Assembly (NCBI GenBank): GCA_007922195.1
Contig: ML682091.1
Span: forward strand, 744,570-808,569
From: Podocnemis expansa
Taxonomy: Eukaryota; Chordata; Testudines; Podocnemididae
Reading direction: 5' to 3'
DNA length: 64,000 nt
Part shown: one piece after another, positions 45,253 to 57,215 of the stretch
Layout: every line of letters begins with the position of its first letter
How positions within the stretch are numbered: position 1 is the stretch's first letter
The notes under the pieces: generated by a model
Database searches by the model: none
Told to the model about the DNA's origin: nothing
What the model saw: only the letters and a program-made list of their open reading frames with translations
Position numbers and translations under genes: made by a program

Positions 45253-46025
45253 ATGGAGCAAGCAGCTGAGTCCTCTGATAGCCTTGTGCCACTGGGGGAG
45301 CCTGTTAGTGCTAATGTACACCCGGAGAGCGGAGGGGAGCCAAGTAAGGGGGTTTCACTGGCTGGGAACAGGCTGGAAAGAGACACTGGATGCCCCAGAT
45401 GGGATCAGGCTCTCGGTGGCAGCGGCAAGTCCTCAACCCTCTATCTATGAGCAGCAGGGATTTGATCATGCTGGGATCTCAGGGGCACTGATCCATGGCT
45501 CACAGCTGCTGTCTGACACACAGTGATGACTGTGTAGGTCCCTTTGGGCTGGGTGCATCAGACCTCCTGTGTCAGCAGTGGCCCATCTCATCCTGGGTCT
45601 GTCTCCTCCTCTCTGCTGCATGTGTCTAGGGTGAGACTCCAGGGGGTGGGGACAGGCACCCTTGGCCGGGTGGGCACAGCCAGCACTCTGCAGGGGGCAA
45701 TGCAGGGGTGGAGAAGGGATAGCTTCAACTCCTGCCATGACCACCTCTGGGTCCTTCTCTCTTTACCCCAGAGTTTGCCAGGCCCTGTGACAGTGTGGCT
45801 GGGAGTGCCATGGGAGGGCACTAGACTGAGGGGAAAGGGGACTGTTCCCCCAGTTCTAGCCTGCCTGGCTTCTGGGCTCTTTTCCTGTGGTGTCTGAGGG
45901 AAGGAGCCATGGACAGATGCTGCATTTTCTAGGGCAGCTCTGGCCCTGGGCTGTCAGTGAGGTGTGTCTTCACAGCCCTGGCTGATGGGTCTCTTCTCTT
46001 TTAGAGCCTCAGAGTAAGTCCAGGT
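45253..46025 (+). pseudogene. Truncated second copy of the lectin-like gene 5' end
   Basis: 45253-45343 is a 91-bp open exon (MEQAAESSDSLVPLGE start) with a donor GTAAGG, aligning with exon 1 of the lectin gene at 25295-25205 (shared AAE, length and splice position). Upstream (45130-45250) and intron sequence (45740-45960) also align with that gene's flank and intron 1. The exon-2 acceptor TCTTTTAG at 46004 is present, but homology stops about 20 bp into exon 2 (near 46025) and no membrane or lectin-domain exon follows. It is in opposite orientation, 20 kb away: a partial inverted duplication, probably non-functional. Confidence 0.72.
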
Positions 46026-47277
46026 GAGACTTGGAAGCCAGTTAAGGATGATCTGTACATCACAGGATACATAATTGGAGACAGCATGTGTGGACACCCC
46101 CCGAGCTAGCTGTGATCTAGCTCACTAGGGTACTAGTAGCAGTGAAGAAGCAGCAGCAGTTGCTGTGCAAGCCCAGTCAGAACTCTGAGTAGCTACTCAG
46201 CTTGTAAGCCCCCAGCTAGCTGTTGCTGCAGTTTAGACACAGAGGCCCAGCCTTCGCCATAGGCAAAATAGGCAATTGCAGCAAAATGTAAAGGATGTCC
46301 ACTGGGCTGCAGCCACCTGCCTTTCAACTCCCACCTGGCCCCAGCATGTAGCCAGGAGCCCTGCAGCCACCAAGGAAGTGGAGGGCAGTCATCTGTGTCT
46401 CTGCTGGAAGTGGACAGCCCTGCTCTGCTCCCCAGCCCACTTTCTGTTGCTCCACCGGCCCTGGGACCAGCTTTCACCTGCTGCCACTGCCCTGACCAGG
46501 GCCCACCGTCTGCCCTGAAATGCCTTCAGGCCTGGGGGCTATTCACCTGCCTCCTACCCAGCTCCTCTTTCCCTTCCCTATGTCCAATACTTATCCATGC
46601 TGTGCCCCATGCTGCTGTTGAATATGCTGGGCCAAAGAGGAAGGGATTTAAATTTCCCTCCTCTTCTCCTGCCCTGCATGTGTCTCAGTGACTTGCTGCA
46701 GGGTGGGGCAGCCTCTGCCAGCCCCAGCCGAGCTCCTGCCCGGCAGGTGCACTGGAGGAGGACCAAATATTTTTTGTGGGGAGCAGCACCCTTGGGTGCA
46801 GGAATGGTGCTTTTACTTCAGTGGGGCGAGGGAACAGCACCCACTGCACTCTTCCTCTCCTGCCACATTCAGGGTCCTTCCCTGGAGTGACATTGATGGC
46901 TGGCTATGCCGTTTCAGTGCTATCCTGGAGTGTGCTAAGCAGTGTGACTTGCGTCAGTCATGCATGGCTCTGTTTTAAGGTCGTGTATTGCTGCTCCTGC
47001 TCCGCAGAATCTGGGCATTCTCCTGTAAAACAGACTGTTTTCCTTTTGCTCTGTGCCTCTCCTGAGAAGGGCACCTGCCTGGCTTCCTTCGGTGTTCTGT
47101 ACTGACGCTTCTCACTGTGGTACCTATGCACCATCTGTAGGAAATCAATAGCAAAGCCCCTAATAGTCTATAAAGGACATCTCTTTTACCTTTTGAGGTA
47201 AAAACTCTGCTGAGGGCAGGTTGGTTTTGTTTTTTAGCTGGTTGGTTGACTTGTTCAGAGTTTTGTTGAGTGTCATT
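46026..47277. other. GC-rich spacer
   Basis: A 'cttcgccataggcaaaataggcaattg' block near 46252 suggests an old interspersed repeat. The overlapping frames have no domains. Confidence 0.3.
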
Positions 47278-47485
47278 CTTGGTACAGCAAAAACAACAAA
47301 GAGTACTTTGGCGCCTTAAACACTAAAAAAAATTCTTTGGGCATAAGTTTTGTGGGCTCCAACACACTTTATCAGAGTTATCTGATGAAGCCCAGGACAA
47401 GCTTATGCCTGAAGAAATTTGTTAGTTTCTAAGATGCCACAGGGCTCATGTCATTTTGCTGTGCGCAGACTAAAATGGCTACCCC
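47278..47485. mobile_element. PLE-derived inverted-repeat hairpin
   Basis: It begins GGTACAGCAAAAACAACAAAG like the 37020 copy. The left arm GGGCATAAGTTTTGTGGGCT pairs with GCTTATGCCTGAAGAAATTT, and the arms meet at TTATCAGAGTTATCTGATGA. It ends with GACTAAAATGGCTACC. No target duplication resolved. Confidence 0.7.
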
Positions 47486-47639
47486 CCCCCCAACCTGGAA
47501 ATTTTTGATACAGCGCTTGTTGTGCTTGTTGAATCTCTGGTTTGGTATGACTGTACTTGGACCTTTGTCAGTCTCTGCTAACGAACTGATTCATTTAGTT
47601 TCTTTGGCTTAGTTGAAACATAGCAGCCTTGTGCTGGCT

Positions 47640-47720
47640 TTGTGGGATGGTTGTACTGGATCAGCCAATGGTCCATACAGCATGTTAGCCTGTCTTCTGA
47701 CTCTGTCTGGCACTAGATTA
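47640..47720 (+). repeat. Ancient interspersed repeat fragment (copy 2)
   Basis: GTACTGGATCAGCCAATGGTCC and CTGTCTTCTGACTCTGTCTGG match the theme of 13060-13160. Confidence 0.45.
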
Positions 47721-48119
47721 ACAAAGCGGCTATAGGAGCTGGAACCCCAGGCCCTGGTCTGAAAGAAAACCCCAGGTTCCAGCCCCTATGACCCCTGCCA
47801 TATCCACCCCTCCCTGCGACCCACTAGAGCCCTACCCTGTGAGCACTGAGGGGTGGGGCCCTGCGCCAGAACAGATGGGGCAGACCATCTCTGTTCTCTC
47901 TGTTCCATGGGTGGGGCTGCGCCAGGATTAGCTGGCACCTGGTATGGTCTCCAGTGCAGTCCTCCAGGGCCATAGCCCTGGAGGGCCACACCAGAAGTTC
48001 ACCACACACCAGCCACCTCTTTTCCCAGAGTGAAGAGAAGCAAACTTTGACAGCATGCCCTACTCTGGAGGTGGATTCTATAATAACTTTGGAATTTAGA
48101 CTAGCCAATACAGATTTTA

Positions 48120-50350
48120 GTGAACTGGTTTGAAGGATAAGGGTCCTGGTCCAGAATCTGACGAAAGATAAATTAAAACGTGAACGTATTTCTTTATGGA
48201 AACTCCTGGGATGAGAAGAAGTATACAGAGTTTAGTCATTTATAACATTTTTTTTTATTGCTTACAGCAGAAAACATATAATGATAAGAACACTAATTGA
48301 TACAATGAAATAACAGAGTAAACATTATTTCATGCAGCAAACGCTATGCAGTGAATAATAAGGAATAACCAGTTATGACTGATATTAAAACTATAAAATA
48401 GCTTACAAATTACAAAATTACAGTTTGTTTATACCCACACTGAGGTAAAGATGTTCAGCTGAAGAGCAGAGTTGTTAGCTCTAACATTATTTAGCTAAAA
48501 TAAAACAATAAAACTAGCTGAGACAGAGAGAAAGTTCGTGGGCCGTGAGGATCTCCTTGAGAAAGTTGAGTTCAGGCCTGACGAGATGGAAGCTTCAAAT
48601 GCTCTCCCAATTTTAAGGCCTTAAATACTCTTTTTTACATAGTACAGGGGTTTTACCTTTTATACACTTCCAAAAATAAATCAAATTATCTCCTTCTTCC
48701 TGGCCCAAATATAGGTGTTTTCCAGAAATTGCTGGGGGTACTCTAAGATTATTGGTCCAGGGGTCTATTGACATCTATTTTCCAAAATATTCTCCCATTT
48801 TCTGATTTATCAGCTTGTGGATTTTGTGGTGAGTTTGCAGAGATGCTTTTCCACCTATTTGTCTGCAAGGCATGATCAGAAAACAACTTGCCAAACTCTG
48901 CATGGCCTATGCTCGCCTCTCACCAGCTGTGTCCACACGAGAGTCTTATTTCAAAACAACAGCCGTTGTTTTGAGATAAAAGTTGCCATGTCCAGACAAC
49001 TTTTTCTGATTTCAAAATAAGAAGCTTCCTTATTTTGAAATAAGGAAAGTCATTTTGATACAATAAAACCTAGCTTTGTATCAAAATGAGGGTTATTTTG
49101 AAACTGTGCTTTCAAAATAACCTCATCTGGCTGTGTTATATCAATATGTCACCATATTGATATAATAGTGGACCCTCCTCCCCAGGGTGCCATGCACCCT
49201 GGGAAGAAGGACCACCCCCCTCAGCACCCTGGCCAGGGATCAGCACCCTGGCCAGGGTGCTGAGAGGAGGTGCAGGGGGGTGTGTGGGTGCCCATGCTGG
49301 CTTTCCCCACCCCTTCCCCTTGCTGGCAGTGGGGGTGGGACGGTGAGTCCCCCAACCAGCTTGGCCCACCGCTTCCCCTTGCCGGGAACAGGGGAGTTTG
49401 GGTGCCCCAGCCTGCTTCACCCCCTCTCTGCCCCCGGCAAGGGGAAGCTGCAGGCAAAGCTGGCTGGGGCGCCTGCCCCTGGCAAGGTGAAGTGGCGGGG
49501 GAAGCCTGCTGCTCCTTCTTGCCCAGCATGGGGGGGGGTGGCAGGTGCCCAGCCAACTTGGCTGGCTGCTCCGCTCCCCAAGGCTTTGGCTGCCTGGAAT
49601 CGGCCAGGGAACATGCGGGCTCAGGCTCCCCTGGCCGCTTGTGAGTGGCGGGGGTAGGGGTGCCCGTTCCCCAGCCCCTCGCAGGCTACAGCTGTGGGGG
49701 CAGCAGGGCAAGCAGGTTGGGGAGCCACCCTCTGCTCTGGCTCCTAGCTTGGAGCCCAGCCAGAAAAGCACCCTCCCTGGGTGCTTTTTCCTTTGCCTGG
49801 CTCTTGGGTGGCAACATGGCCCTGCCAGGGGGCCATGTTGCCATACTTCCCAGGGTGCCCCTCTCCCAGAATCAAAATGGCATGTCCATACATAGGGTAT
49901 GGTATTTCCACTGGAGGGGCTTGACTTACTTCAAATTAATTTTTTTTTAATTCAAAATAAGTCATTTCGAAATAAGGGTTTTATTTTGAAATTAGTCATT
50001 TTGAAATGACTTATTTCTAAATAAAACTGCGTGTGGACATAGCCATCTAGTTAGCTTTCCCCTATTGCATAGACAAATGCAAACCTTGGTTTTACAAACT
50101 TGCAGGGTCCCATCCTATTGCACAGCAGACTTACAGTCTTTGCAAACTGAGTCACTCTCTTTTGCAAAGATCTGCAGGATACATGTGTTTTGGCTTCTAG
50201 AAAGAACTAGTATCAACCTCCTTACTTATACTAAGTGAAATGATATAGAACCAAAGTTTCTAGGTTTTATAAGAAAATGAAAAAGATACCTATATAAATA
50301 GATAGAGGACAATATTAGGCATATAGGTATAGGTATAGCCAAAGGCTACA
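48120..50350 (-). repeat. ERV-C 3' LTR, split by a palindromic element
   Basis: On the minus strand the LTR begins TGTAGCC at 50350 just after a polypurine tract AAAGGGGGGAT. Its U3 is interrupted by the element at 48925-50044, then continues with a TATA box TATAAAAGG (about 48663) and a polyadenylation signal AATAAA (48259-48254). Without the insert it is about 1.1 kb. The lower boundary near 48120 is uncertain. Confidence 0.6.
48925..50044. mobile_element. Palindromic DNA element with GC-rich core, inside ERV-C LTR
   Basis: The ends AGCTGTGTCCACACG and CGTGTGGACATAGCC are inverted repeats (13 of 15 pair). Both flanks are AT-rich with TTATTTTGAAATAA palindromes. The centre (49190-49860) is a GC-rich degenerate tandem array (themes 'accctggccaggg', 'ccccttgccgggaa'). 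It resembles the 58009 element in end sequence and plan. No transposase. Confidence 0.75.
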
Positions 50351-50429
50351 AATCCCCCCTTTGATGGGGTGGCTTTGTAAAAATGAACCCCAACACATAA
50401 ATGTGACTTCAACTGACTTACTCCTCATG

Positions 50430-52135
50430 TACTTAGCTACTAGGCAACACATTGAGATATATTGATTTATCATTTCTTCGTTTAAAGATTTTCTGTGTCT
50501 TTTGATTTTACAATGTAAATAACCAAGTAGGATAAAGACAACTCCAAAGGAATTACAAAAGCAATTCCTTGGACTACCAGCCATCCATGAAGACTGAACT
50601 GGTTCCAAGAATTAAGTGGATCAGGAAGGGGTAGTCCTTCCTCCATTAACTGGGATATTGCCTTTTGGACTTGATTTATATTATTGGTGATTTGTATAAT
50701 TTGAGTTTCTTTACAAGACAATAATGTCTGTAAAGTCAAGTCTAATGGTGGGACATGAACCAAAAGTGTTGGGGTATTTTGAGTGATTAAATCCTGATAA
50801 TCTAGGTTAGATGAAATAACTGTAATGTTTTCAAAGTTAGGGACTGGAGACATCACTTGGTTTCCAATTAAGGTTTGTCAAAGTAGAATAAAACAAAAAT
50901 GTACATTTGTAACTGGGCATTCCACAGGTCCATAATATGTCTTTTGATTAATACCTCCACAAAATCAACCATTTCTAGCATAAAACATCTTTTCCATTGG
51001 CAATTCCATTTGGTTAGTTTTAACTGACACACTGAAGAGTCATTAGCTCTACCTGCAATTCACATATGACAATATCTGCTTGGAACACATTACATCCACA
51101 GATGCACTGAAACTGTTTTTTCAGGGCAATGGGCCGCTTGTGGGACTTTCCAAGATTGAGCTGGAATGTGATAGACCACCTAGGGAGGCACATTTAAGCT
51201 GTTCTCAATAAATTCCATCCTTTAGGTGTCCTAAATACAGGACCCTTACCAATTTCTTAAACATATCCCTGTCTGGGTCAAACATTGGTAACAATGTACT
51301 GAATGACACATATAAGGATTGTGTCACCATACAATCCTTATAGAACTGTCCCAACTGGGATGCTGAGTCACAAATCCTATTTGTCATATTGTTTTTAATG
51401 AAACATGAAGACACAGTTTTAAACATAAGGACCATTCCATTCCTGCCCTTTGAAAACATTTTGGGCAATACAAATTCAGTAATTGCTCATCTTTAATTAA
51501 ATTAGGAATCTGTTACTTGCCTTATGGCTTGTAAAATTTTTGTAAAGGTGTTTAGGTCTCCTTATGCAGAACAAATAATTTCTTTACCCAGATGTTGATT
51601 TTTTTTTTGTTATTGTTTGTAGCAATTAACTGATTAATTTTGAACTGAGTTTTATTGAAGAATTGAGTTATATCCTGGAAATTGAAAATAGCAAATTTTC
51701 TTCTGGGCCAACCTTTTAATCACTTGAATCATTGGGTTAATCATTTGATTAATTTTCCTTGCAACACAAAATTAATGTTTTTGCAAATTTTTCAAATGTC
51801 CATTTGGTTTCACACAAGTACCTGAACTGAATAAAGCCTGTAAACTATCCCAATGTACCAGAAGGACTTAAACTGCATCTTTTCTCTCAAACTATGTAAT
51901 TTGGTCGCGGAATTCAATACAGTAATGTCCTGCATTTGTTGCTGATAGGCCACTATTTTGTTCATCCACAACACCAAAAAGAAAGATACCACTTTTGTGT
52001 AAGCACAGTAGTCAAATTTCACCTTGGGACAATTGAGATAGATTTTCTTATTTAGATCGGTTTGACATGAGGCTATAATGGTTACTTTATATTGCCCTTC
52101 ATCCTCATATTCAATTTTACATAAGGTTAAGCTTT
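50430..52135 (-). pseudogene. ERV-C env, main part
   Basis: Minus-strand frames 52022-51810, 51468-51205 and 50856-50482 lie in series upstream of the polypurine tract and LTR, where env belongs. The last has heptad-like IIQITNNINQVQKAISQLME, a Trp-rich membrane-proximal part and a hydrophobic anchor (LELSLSYLVIYIV). I see no CX6CC motif, so the TM type differs from ERV-A and ERV-B. Many stops and frameshifts. hAT-b splits it from its N-terminal part at 55103-55487. Identification is by position and architecture more than by motif. Confidence 0.55.
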
Positions 52136-52143
52136 CCCTACAT
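52136..52143. repeat. Left target-site duplication of hAT-b
   Basis: CCCTACAT, repeated exactly at 55095-55102. Confidence 0.9.
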
Positions 52144-55094
52144 CACTGTTCCCTCTAACGTGCGCGGCCGCGCGGCCGCGCACGTAAGAAACCCCTCCCC
52201 GCGCAGGGGTTTCCAGTTCCCGTGCACGGGGAGGGGCAGGACTGGCTGGGACAGCCCGACAGAGCCGCTGAGGCTCAGCCAAGAAACGGAGGAGTGGTGT
52301 ATCGCTTTAAGAATGATCCTCTTTGCCCTGCCCTCCTCCCTGCTCCAGGCATTACAGCTGCAGGTGTTACACGTGGTTTTGCTTTGTTGCTTTGGCTCCT
52401 CGCCCCCCTGCTTCTTTCCAGGCTCCAGCTCAGGTCCTGTCCCCTTTCCCCGCACCTGATTTTGGGGGAGGTTTGATCTTATTTTTTGGAGGGGTTGGGG
52501 CTTTTCTTCACCTTGATGGGGTCTCTGAAGTGCTCAGAGAGAAACCTCTGACTCCTTCTTTGCTTCCTGCTTTGCTTAAAGTTTCTGCAGAGGTTTGTTT
52601 CTCTAGTGGCAGGGCTAAGCCAGATCTTTATTCCTGCTAATGAATCTTGGCTTTTGACAATAAATCTTTTGTTTAGAGGTCCAACAAAGTTCACTTTTGA
52701 TTGTGAGGAGGTTTGAATCTGTAAGATTTTCCTTTTCCCAGTGTGATTTTTTTCAGTTTGTTTCTCCTTTCCAAGAAGAGATTAGTCCACTATAGATGTG
52801 TCCTTAAATTTTAGTAAGATACACAGATGTGCAAGTATTATCCATTCTAAAATAGCTGCTAGGCTGGGCCTGATCCTATAGTTTAAATGAAGTCAGTGGT
52901 AAATTTGATGGAGTAAGGATTGCAACATTTGTCCCTTTGTTAGTTTATCAAATCATAGAAAACAAGCAGCTTGCTTTTGCCTAGATACTCTATGCTTATT
53001 TTTATTTTGGTATATTTAGGAAAAAACTGATCATTGCATTCAAGAATAGGTGCTGTCCTCTTGGGTGGAGCATTTGATAGTCACAGACATCTACTTCTAC
53101 TCCGCCCCCCCCCATTTGATGTGTATTTGACATAAAAGCAAACAACATGTCAACTGTCATAAAATAGATATATATCCATCTGTGGTTTATAGCAGACATC
53201 GTAAGATATGATGTTTCCAGACATTTGCATTTTAGGAAAAAGGTTATGTTTCAGGCAGGTCTGCACACAAAAACCAGGAGCTCTTATTTTTTTCTGATTT
53301 CTCCTTTCCTGTGTGTATAAAATCTAAAGAGCTTGTCTGTGATTTTTTTTTTTTTTAAATACTGCACAGTGAGGCTCAAAACTGAGGCTAGACCGGGATT
53401 TCTGTACACCCCGCCTGCACCCCCCAGTTGTCGGCTAGTAACAGTGTTAGATCAAATGAGTGAGGACCCCCATACACCCCCAAACATCCCCTTGCACCAC
53501 ACCCCTAATTTCAAGTCATGGGGAGAATACTGCTGACAGAGATTACTTTTCCTTTAGAAGCCAACACCTCAAATTCTGTTAGACTTCATGTAGTCAAGGG
53601 CCTATCCCTCTGTGTGTCAAACAATGAGTGAATTCTGTGAAGGAACTTACTGTGTTAAAACTGATTTTAATCTTGTCCATAATTACTACATTAAATTTAT
53701 TGGAGGTGTGCTTCTGTTTGCAACTCACAATGTAAAAACATTAGTCTGGATAGGAGTTCTGCAGTGTGATTCTCCTTGCACCTTGATATAAACATTCAAT
53801 ACTTAGTTTTGTGACTCCTTAAAGTGGTTGGCTTTACGGTTACTTTAATGTGAAGAGGAAAAATACTTAAGCCATTCATTTGATATTCTTGAGCCTCTGT
53901 TCTTGCAATTAATCTCATGCTGTAACTAGGGGCTAGACAGATTTCCCTGGAGTTGGGTGATCAATGGGGCAAGCATTTGGGGGGGGAGCATTGGCTGGGT
54001 GGATGAAGGGGGCCCAGGCGGAGTCCCAGATGCATACGTGTCCTCCAACATCCTCCTTTTTGTACTCCCCTGTCCTCCTTTCCATGCTTTGGTATCCGGT
54101 AACCCTAGTCTGGCAAAGTGGTTGAGGATTGGATGAGGGGTGGGGAGACAGGCCTTAACTGTGTGGCCAAGGATCAACTGGGGGAGGGGGCAGGCTGGGA
54201 GAGCAGCTGAAGATGGGCAGGAGGCAGGCCTGAAGCCCCACTGAGGATTGGGGGGGGGGGAGTTGCTAGCTATCCAAGGGCTCCTTTTTACCTTCATGTC
54301 CTTCCTCCCTCAGGCATTCCAAAAATAGGTGATTGTCCAGCCTTTTACTTCTGATAAGTAGACTGGGGGGGGGCACAGTGCTGGAACCCACGATCCTGAT
54401 GTTAAGAGTTTGCTGCACAGATGCACACATGGAATCAAGAGCAGTTGGGGGGGGCGGGATCAAGGGGCAGTGGAGTGCACAGTTATCCTTTATGCCTAGA
54501 AGTTTTTATATATGGATTCCCTGTAGCTCAGTTGGTAGAATAACAGATTTGTAATCACAGGGTCAAGCCCTGGGTTGGGTTTTTTACCTTTCGGCCTGTT
54601 GCTCCAGAGGGAAGGGTTAAATTGGGAAAAAAATATATAGCAAACACTAATAAAATGAAAGAAAATAAAGTGTACTGTGATCAAGATTACTAATAGTGAC
54701 CAATTAAGTAAAACAAATAAAGGGTCGCATTTGAACTGGCTAGGAACAATTTAGGACCATTTTTTTTAAATTATAAAATGGGCTGCTGTGCAAAATGAAA
54801 AATGAGAGGCAAGTTAATTGCTTTCACTTTAACTTTTTTATGTGCTTATTCATTTTGGAAAACCGACAAAGGCAGGCAAACAGGACTGAAGAATTGATGA
54901 GACAAAAGTCACATAAGCATAGAATACATTCAAATTATTAATAAAAAAATTAAATAACTTATTAATTTTTCATTGTTGTATATTTTTCAATAATTTCCAT
55001 CACGTGAAGTTGCACAAAAATTTTATTCAGAAAAAGTTTTGCACACGGATTCAAAATTTTGCACACAAGCCGTCAAACCTTAGAGGGAACATTG
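52144..55094. mobile_element. Non-autonomous hAT element, copy b (2951 bp)
   Basis: Same ends as copy a (CACTGTTCCCTCTAAC and CTTAGAGGGAACATTG) with an exact 8-bp duplication CCCTACAT. It is colinear with copy a over its whole length, with few substitutions and small indels, so the family moved recently. It is inserted in ERV-C env. The tRNA-like segment is at 54519-54577 and the G-rich region at about 53960-54260. Confidence 0.9.
54519..54577 (+). repeat. tRNA-like segment inside hAT-b
   Basis: TGTAGCTCAGTTGGTAGAAT, GATTTGTAATC and GGGTCAAGCCC are identical to copy a. Confidence 0.6.
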
Positions 55095-55102
55095 CCCTAC
55101 AT
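55095..55102. repeat. Right target-site duplication of hAT-b
   Basis: CCCTACAT. Confidence 0.9.
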
Positions 55103-55487
55103 ATAAAATTGGTGCATTTAGCCTTGTTTTCCCAAGTTCTGTAAGCCATTCCATATAGCAAGGAAGTCAAGTTGGAAGTATAGGATTTACAACCTCCCCC
55201 CTTTGATTCCTGAACATTATGAATGACCATGTTAGTGCTTACAGCATTTACCAAATGAATAAATGAGTCCATAGTAACATTTTTCTTTAGTTTATGGTGC
55301 ATTTCCAAGATGATTCGGTGACCCATATTCACCAACAAAGTTTGCTTAAGTCTTTTCTTGGATACATCTTGCTTCATGCAATCAGTTACTGGAGGGTGTG
55401 GTCTGAGTTCTTAATTTTCACTCAAAGTCAGAAAGATAACAAAGTTCAGACACAACAACATTCATTTCATTATGATTTACTGCTGGA
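55103..55487 (-). pseudogene. ERV-C env, N-terminal (surface) part
   Basis: The open frame 55377-55051 (its last part runs into hAT-b) and the sequence before it are continuous with 50430-52135 once hAT-b is disregarded. It has N-glycosylation motifs (NVT, NLT) and cysteine residues as in a surface subunit. Assignment is by position between integrase and the TM-like region. Confidence 0.45.
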
Positions 55488-55495
55488 CTTCTGAC
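55488..55495. repeat. Left target-site duplication of hAT-c
   Basis: CTTCTGAC, repeated exactly at 57216-57223. Confidence 0.85.
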
Positions 55496-55589
55496 CTACT
55501 CTCCACCTACACCTCTAAGGTGTGCGGCTGCACGGCCACATAACTAAAAAACCCTCCCCATGCTGGGCTGTCCTATTCCTGCGCACAGG

Positions 55590-56400
55590 GAGGGCCAAGC
55601 CAGAAGCACAGCAGCTGACAATCCACTGGGGAGAGGGAGTGGGGCCAGGGCCAGGCAGGGTGAAGCAGACAAAGCGGTGGAGGATCAGCCAGGGCAGAGG
55701 CAGGGGGGAGTGGGGCTGGGCCAGGCCAGCTGAGCAGCGGGGAGGTGGATGGGGTGCGGCCAGGCAGGTCAAGGTCAGCAAAGTGGCCAAGGATCGGCTG
55801 GGTTGTGGGGGGGGAGCAGGGCTAGGGGTGGGGCTGGGCAGAGCCAGCCAGTAAAGCTGCCGAGGATAGGCCGGGGTGGGGTGGGGTGGGAGCAGGGCTT
55901 GGGCCAGGCCAGCTGAGCAGCCGAGAGGGGTGCCAGACTGGGCAGAGCGAGGATGGCAAAGTGGCCGAGGACCAGCCGGGTGGTGGGGGGAGTGGGTCCA
56001 GGGCTGGGGCTGGGCAGGGCCAGGCTGGAAAAGCAGCTGAGGATTGGCCAGGGCAGGGGTGCTGGGACCAGGCAGACCAAGGCTGGCAAAGTGGCTGAGG
56101 ATCAGCCGGGGCAAGGGCTGGGGCCAGGCTAGCAGAGCAGCTGGGGGGGAGTTGGAGGCAAGCCGGCAAAGCATCAGAGGATCGGCGGGAGGACAGCGGG
56201 GCCAGGGCCAGGCAGGGCCTTGCCAGCAGAGCAGCTGAGGATAGGCCCAGGACTGGGGGGTCAGGCTGGCAAGGTGGACGAGGATTGGAAATGGGGGGTG
56301 GGCCTGAACCATGGCCAAGGATTAGCTGGGGGAGGGGCAGCCTGGGAGAGTGGCTGAAGTTGGGCAGGAGGCAGGCCTGAGGATCAGCTGGGGGGTTGGG
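55590..56400. repeat. Minisatellite array inside hAT-c
   Basis: Roughly a dozen degenerate units of about 60 bp have the theme 'ggcaaagtggccgaggatcagccggggc..gg'. It opens several long proline/leucine-rich frames on the minus strand, which are not genes. Confidence 0.8.
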
Positions 56401-56629
56401 GTTTCTATTCCTGAGCTATCCAAGGGATCCTTTTTACCTTCTTGTCCTTCCTCCCCCAAGCATTCTAAAAATAGGTGATTGTCCAGCTTTTTATTTCTAA
56501 TAAGTAGAATGTTGAAAAAACAAACAAAGAACAGTTTATAGGGAAGGGAAAAATATCAAGGGGTAGTGGAGTACACAGTTATCTTTTATTCCTAGAAACT
56601 TTTTTTTTTTTAATGTTTGGCAGTGAGTT

Positions 56630-56695
56630 CCTGCATAGCTCAATTGGTGGATTAATACCCTTATAATGGCAGGGTCATGTGTTCAAGCTCTCTGT
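56630..56695 (+). repeat. tRNA-like segment inside hAT-c
   Basis: CATAGCTCAATTGGTGGATT, then a shifted anticodon loop and a GTTCAAGC B box. More diverged than in a/b but closer to a consensus B box. Confidence 0.5.
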
Positions 56696-57215
56696 TGGCT
56701 TTTTTTTAACTTTTGGCCTGTTGCTTCTTAGAGGAGGGCTAAATTGGGGAAAAAATATACAGCAAACACTAATAAAATGAAGGAGAATAAAGTGTACCAT
56801 GATTAAAATTACTAATAGTGACCAATTAAGTAAAACAAATAAAGAGACACATTTGAACTGGCTAGAAACAATTTTGGACATTTTTTTTTTTAATTGTAAA
56901 ATGGGCTGCTGTGCAAAATGAAAAACAAGAGGCAAGTTAGCTGCTTCCACTTTTTTATGCACTTATTCATTTTGGAAAACTGACAAAGGCAGGCGAACAG
57001 TACTGAAGAATTGATGAGACATGATGTCACATAAGCATAGAATACATTCAGATTATTTATAAAAACAATTTTAAATAACGTATTAATTTTTCATTGTTCT
57101 ATACTTTTCAATAATTTCCATTATGTGAATTTGCATAAAAATTTCATTCAGAAAAAGTTCTGCACACGGGATGAAAATTTTGCACACAAGCCGCCAAACC
57201 TTGGAGGGAACATTG

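Larger units (their letters stand above)
55496..57215. mobile_element. Non-autonomous hAT element, copy c, with expanded minisatellite (1720 bp)
   Basis: The right end CTTGGAGGGAACATTG and right-hand 600 bp match copies a and b. The left end is altered (CCTCTAAGG preserved inside). The exact flanking CTTCTGAC fixes its limits. The left body of a/b is replaced by a long GC-rich tandem array (55590-56400). A tRNA-like segment (56630-56695) persists. Confidence 0.85.

Noticed and set aside
49136..49771. 211-codon minus-strand ORF
   Set aside because: GC-rich tandem core of the palindromic element; no domain, and opposing frames are equally open.
55515..56318. 267-codon proline/alanine-rich minus-strand ORF
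   Set aside because: It lies wholly within the minisatellite of hAT-c; all frames are open there because of composition and repeat period.
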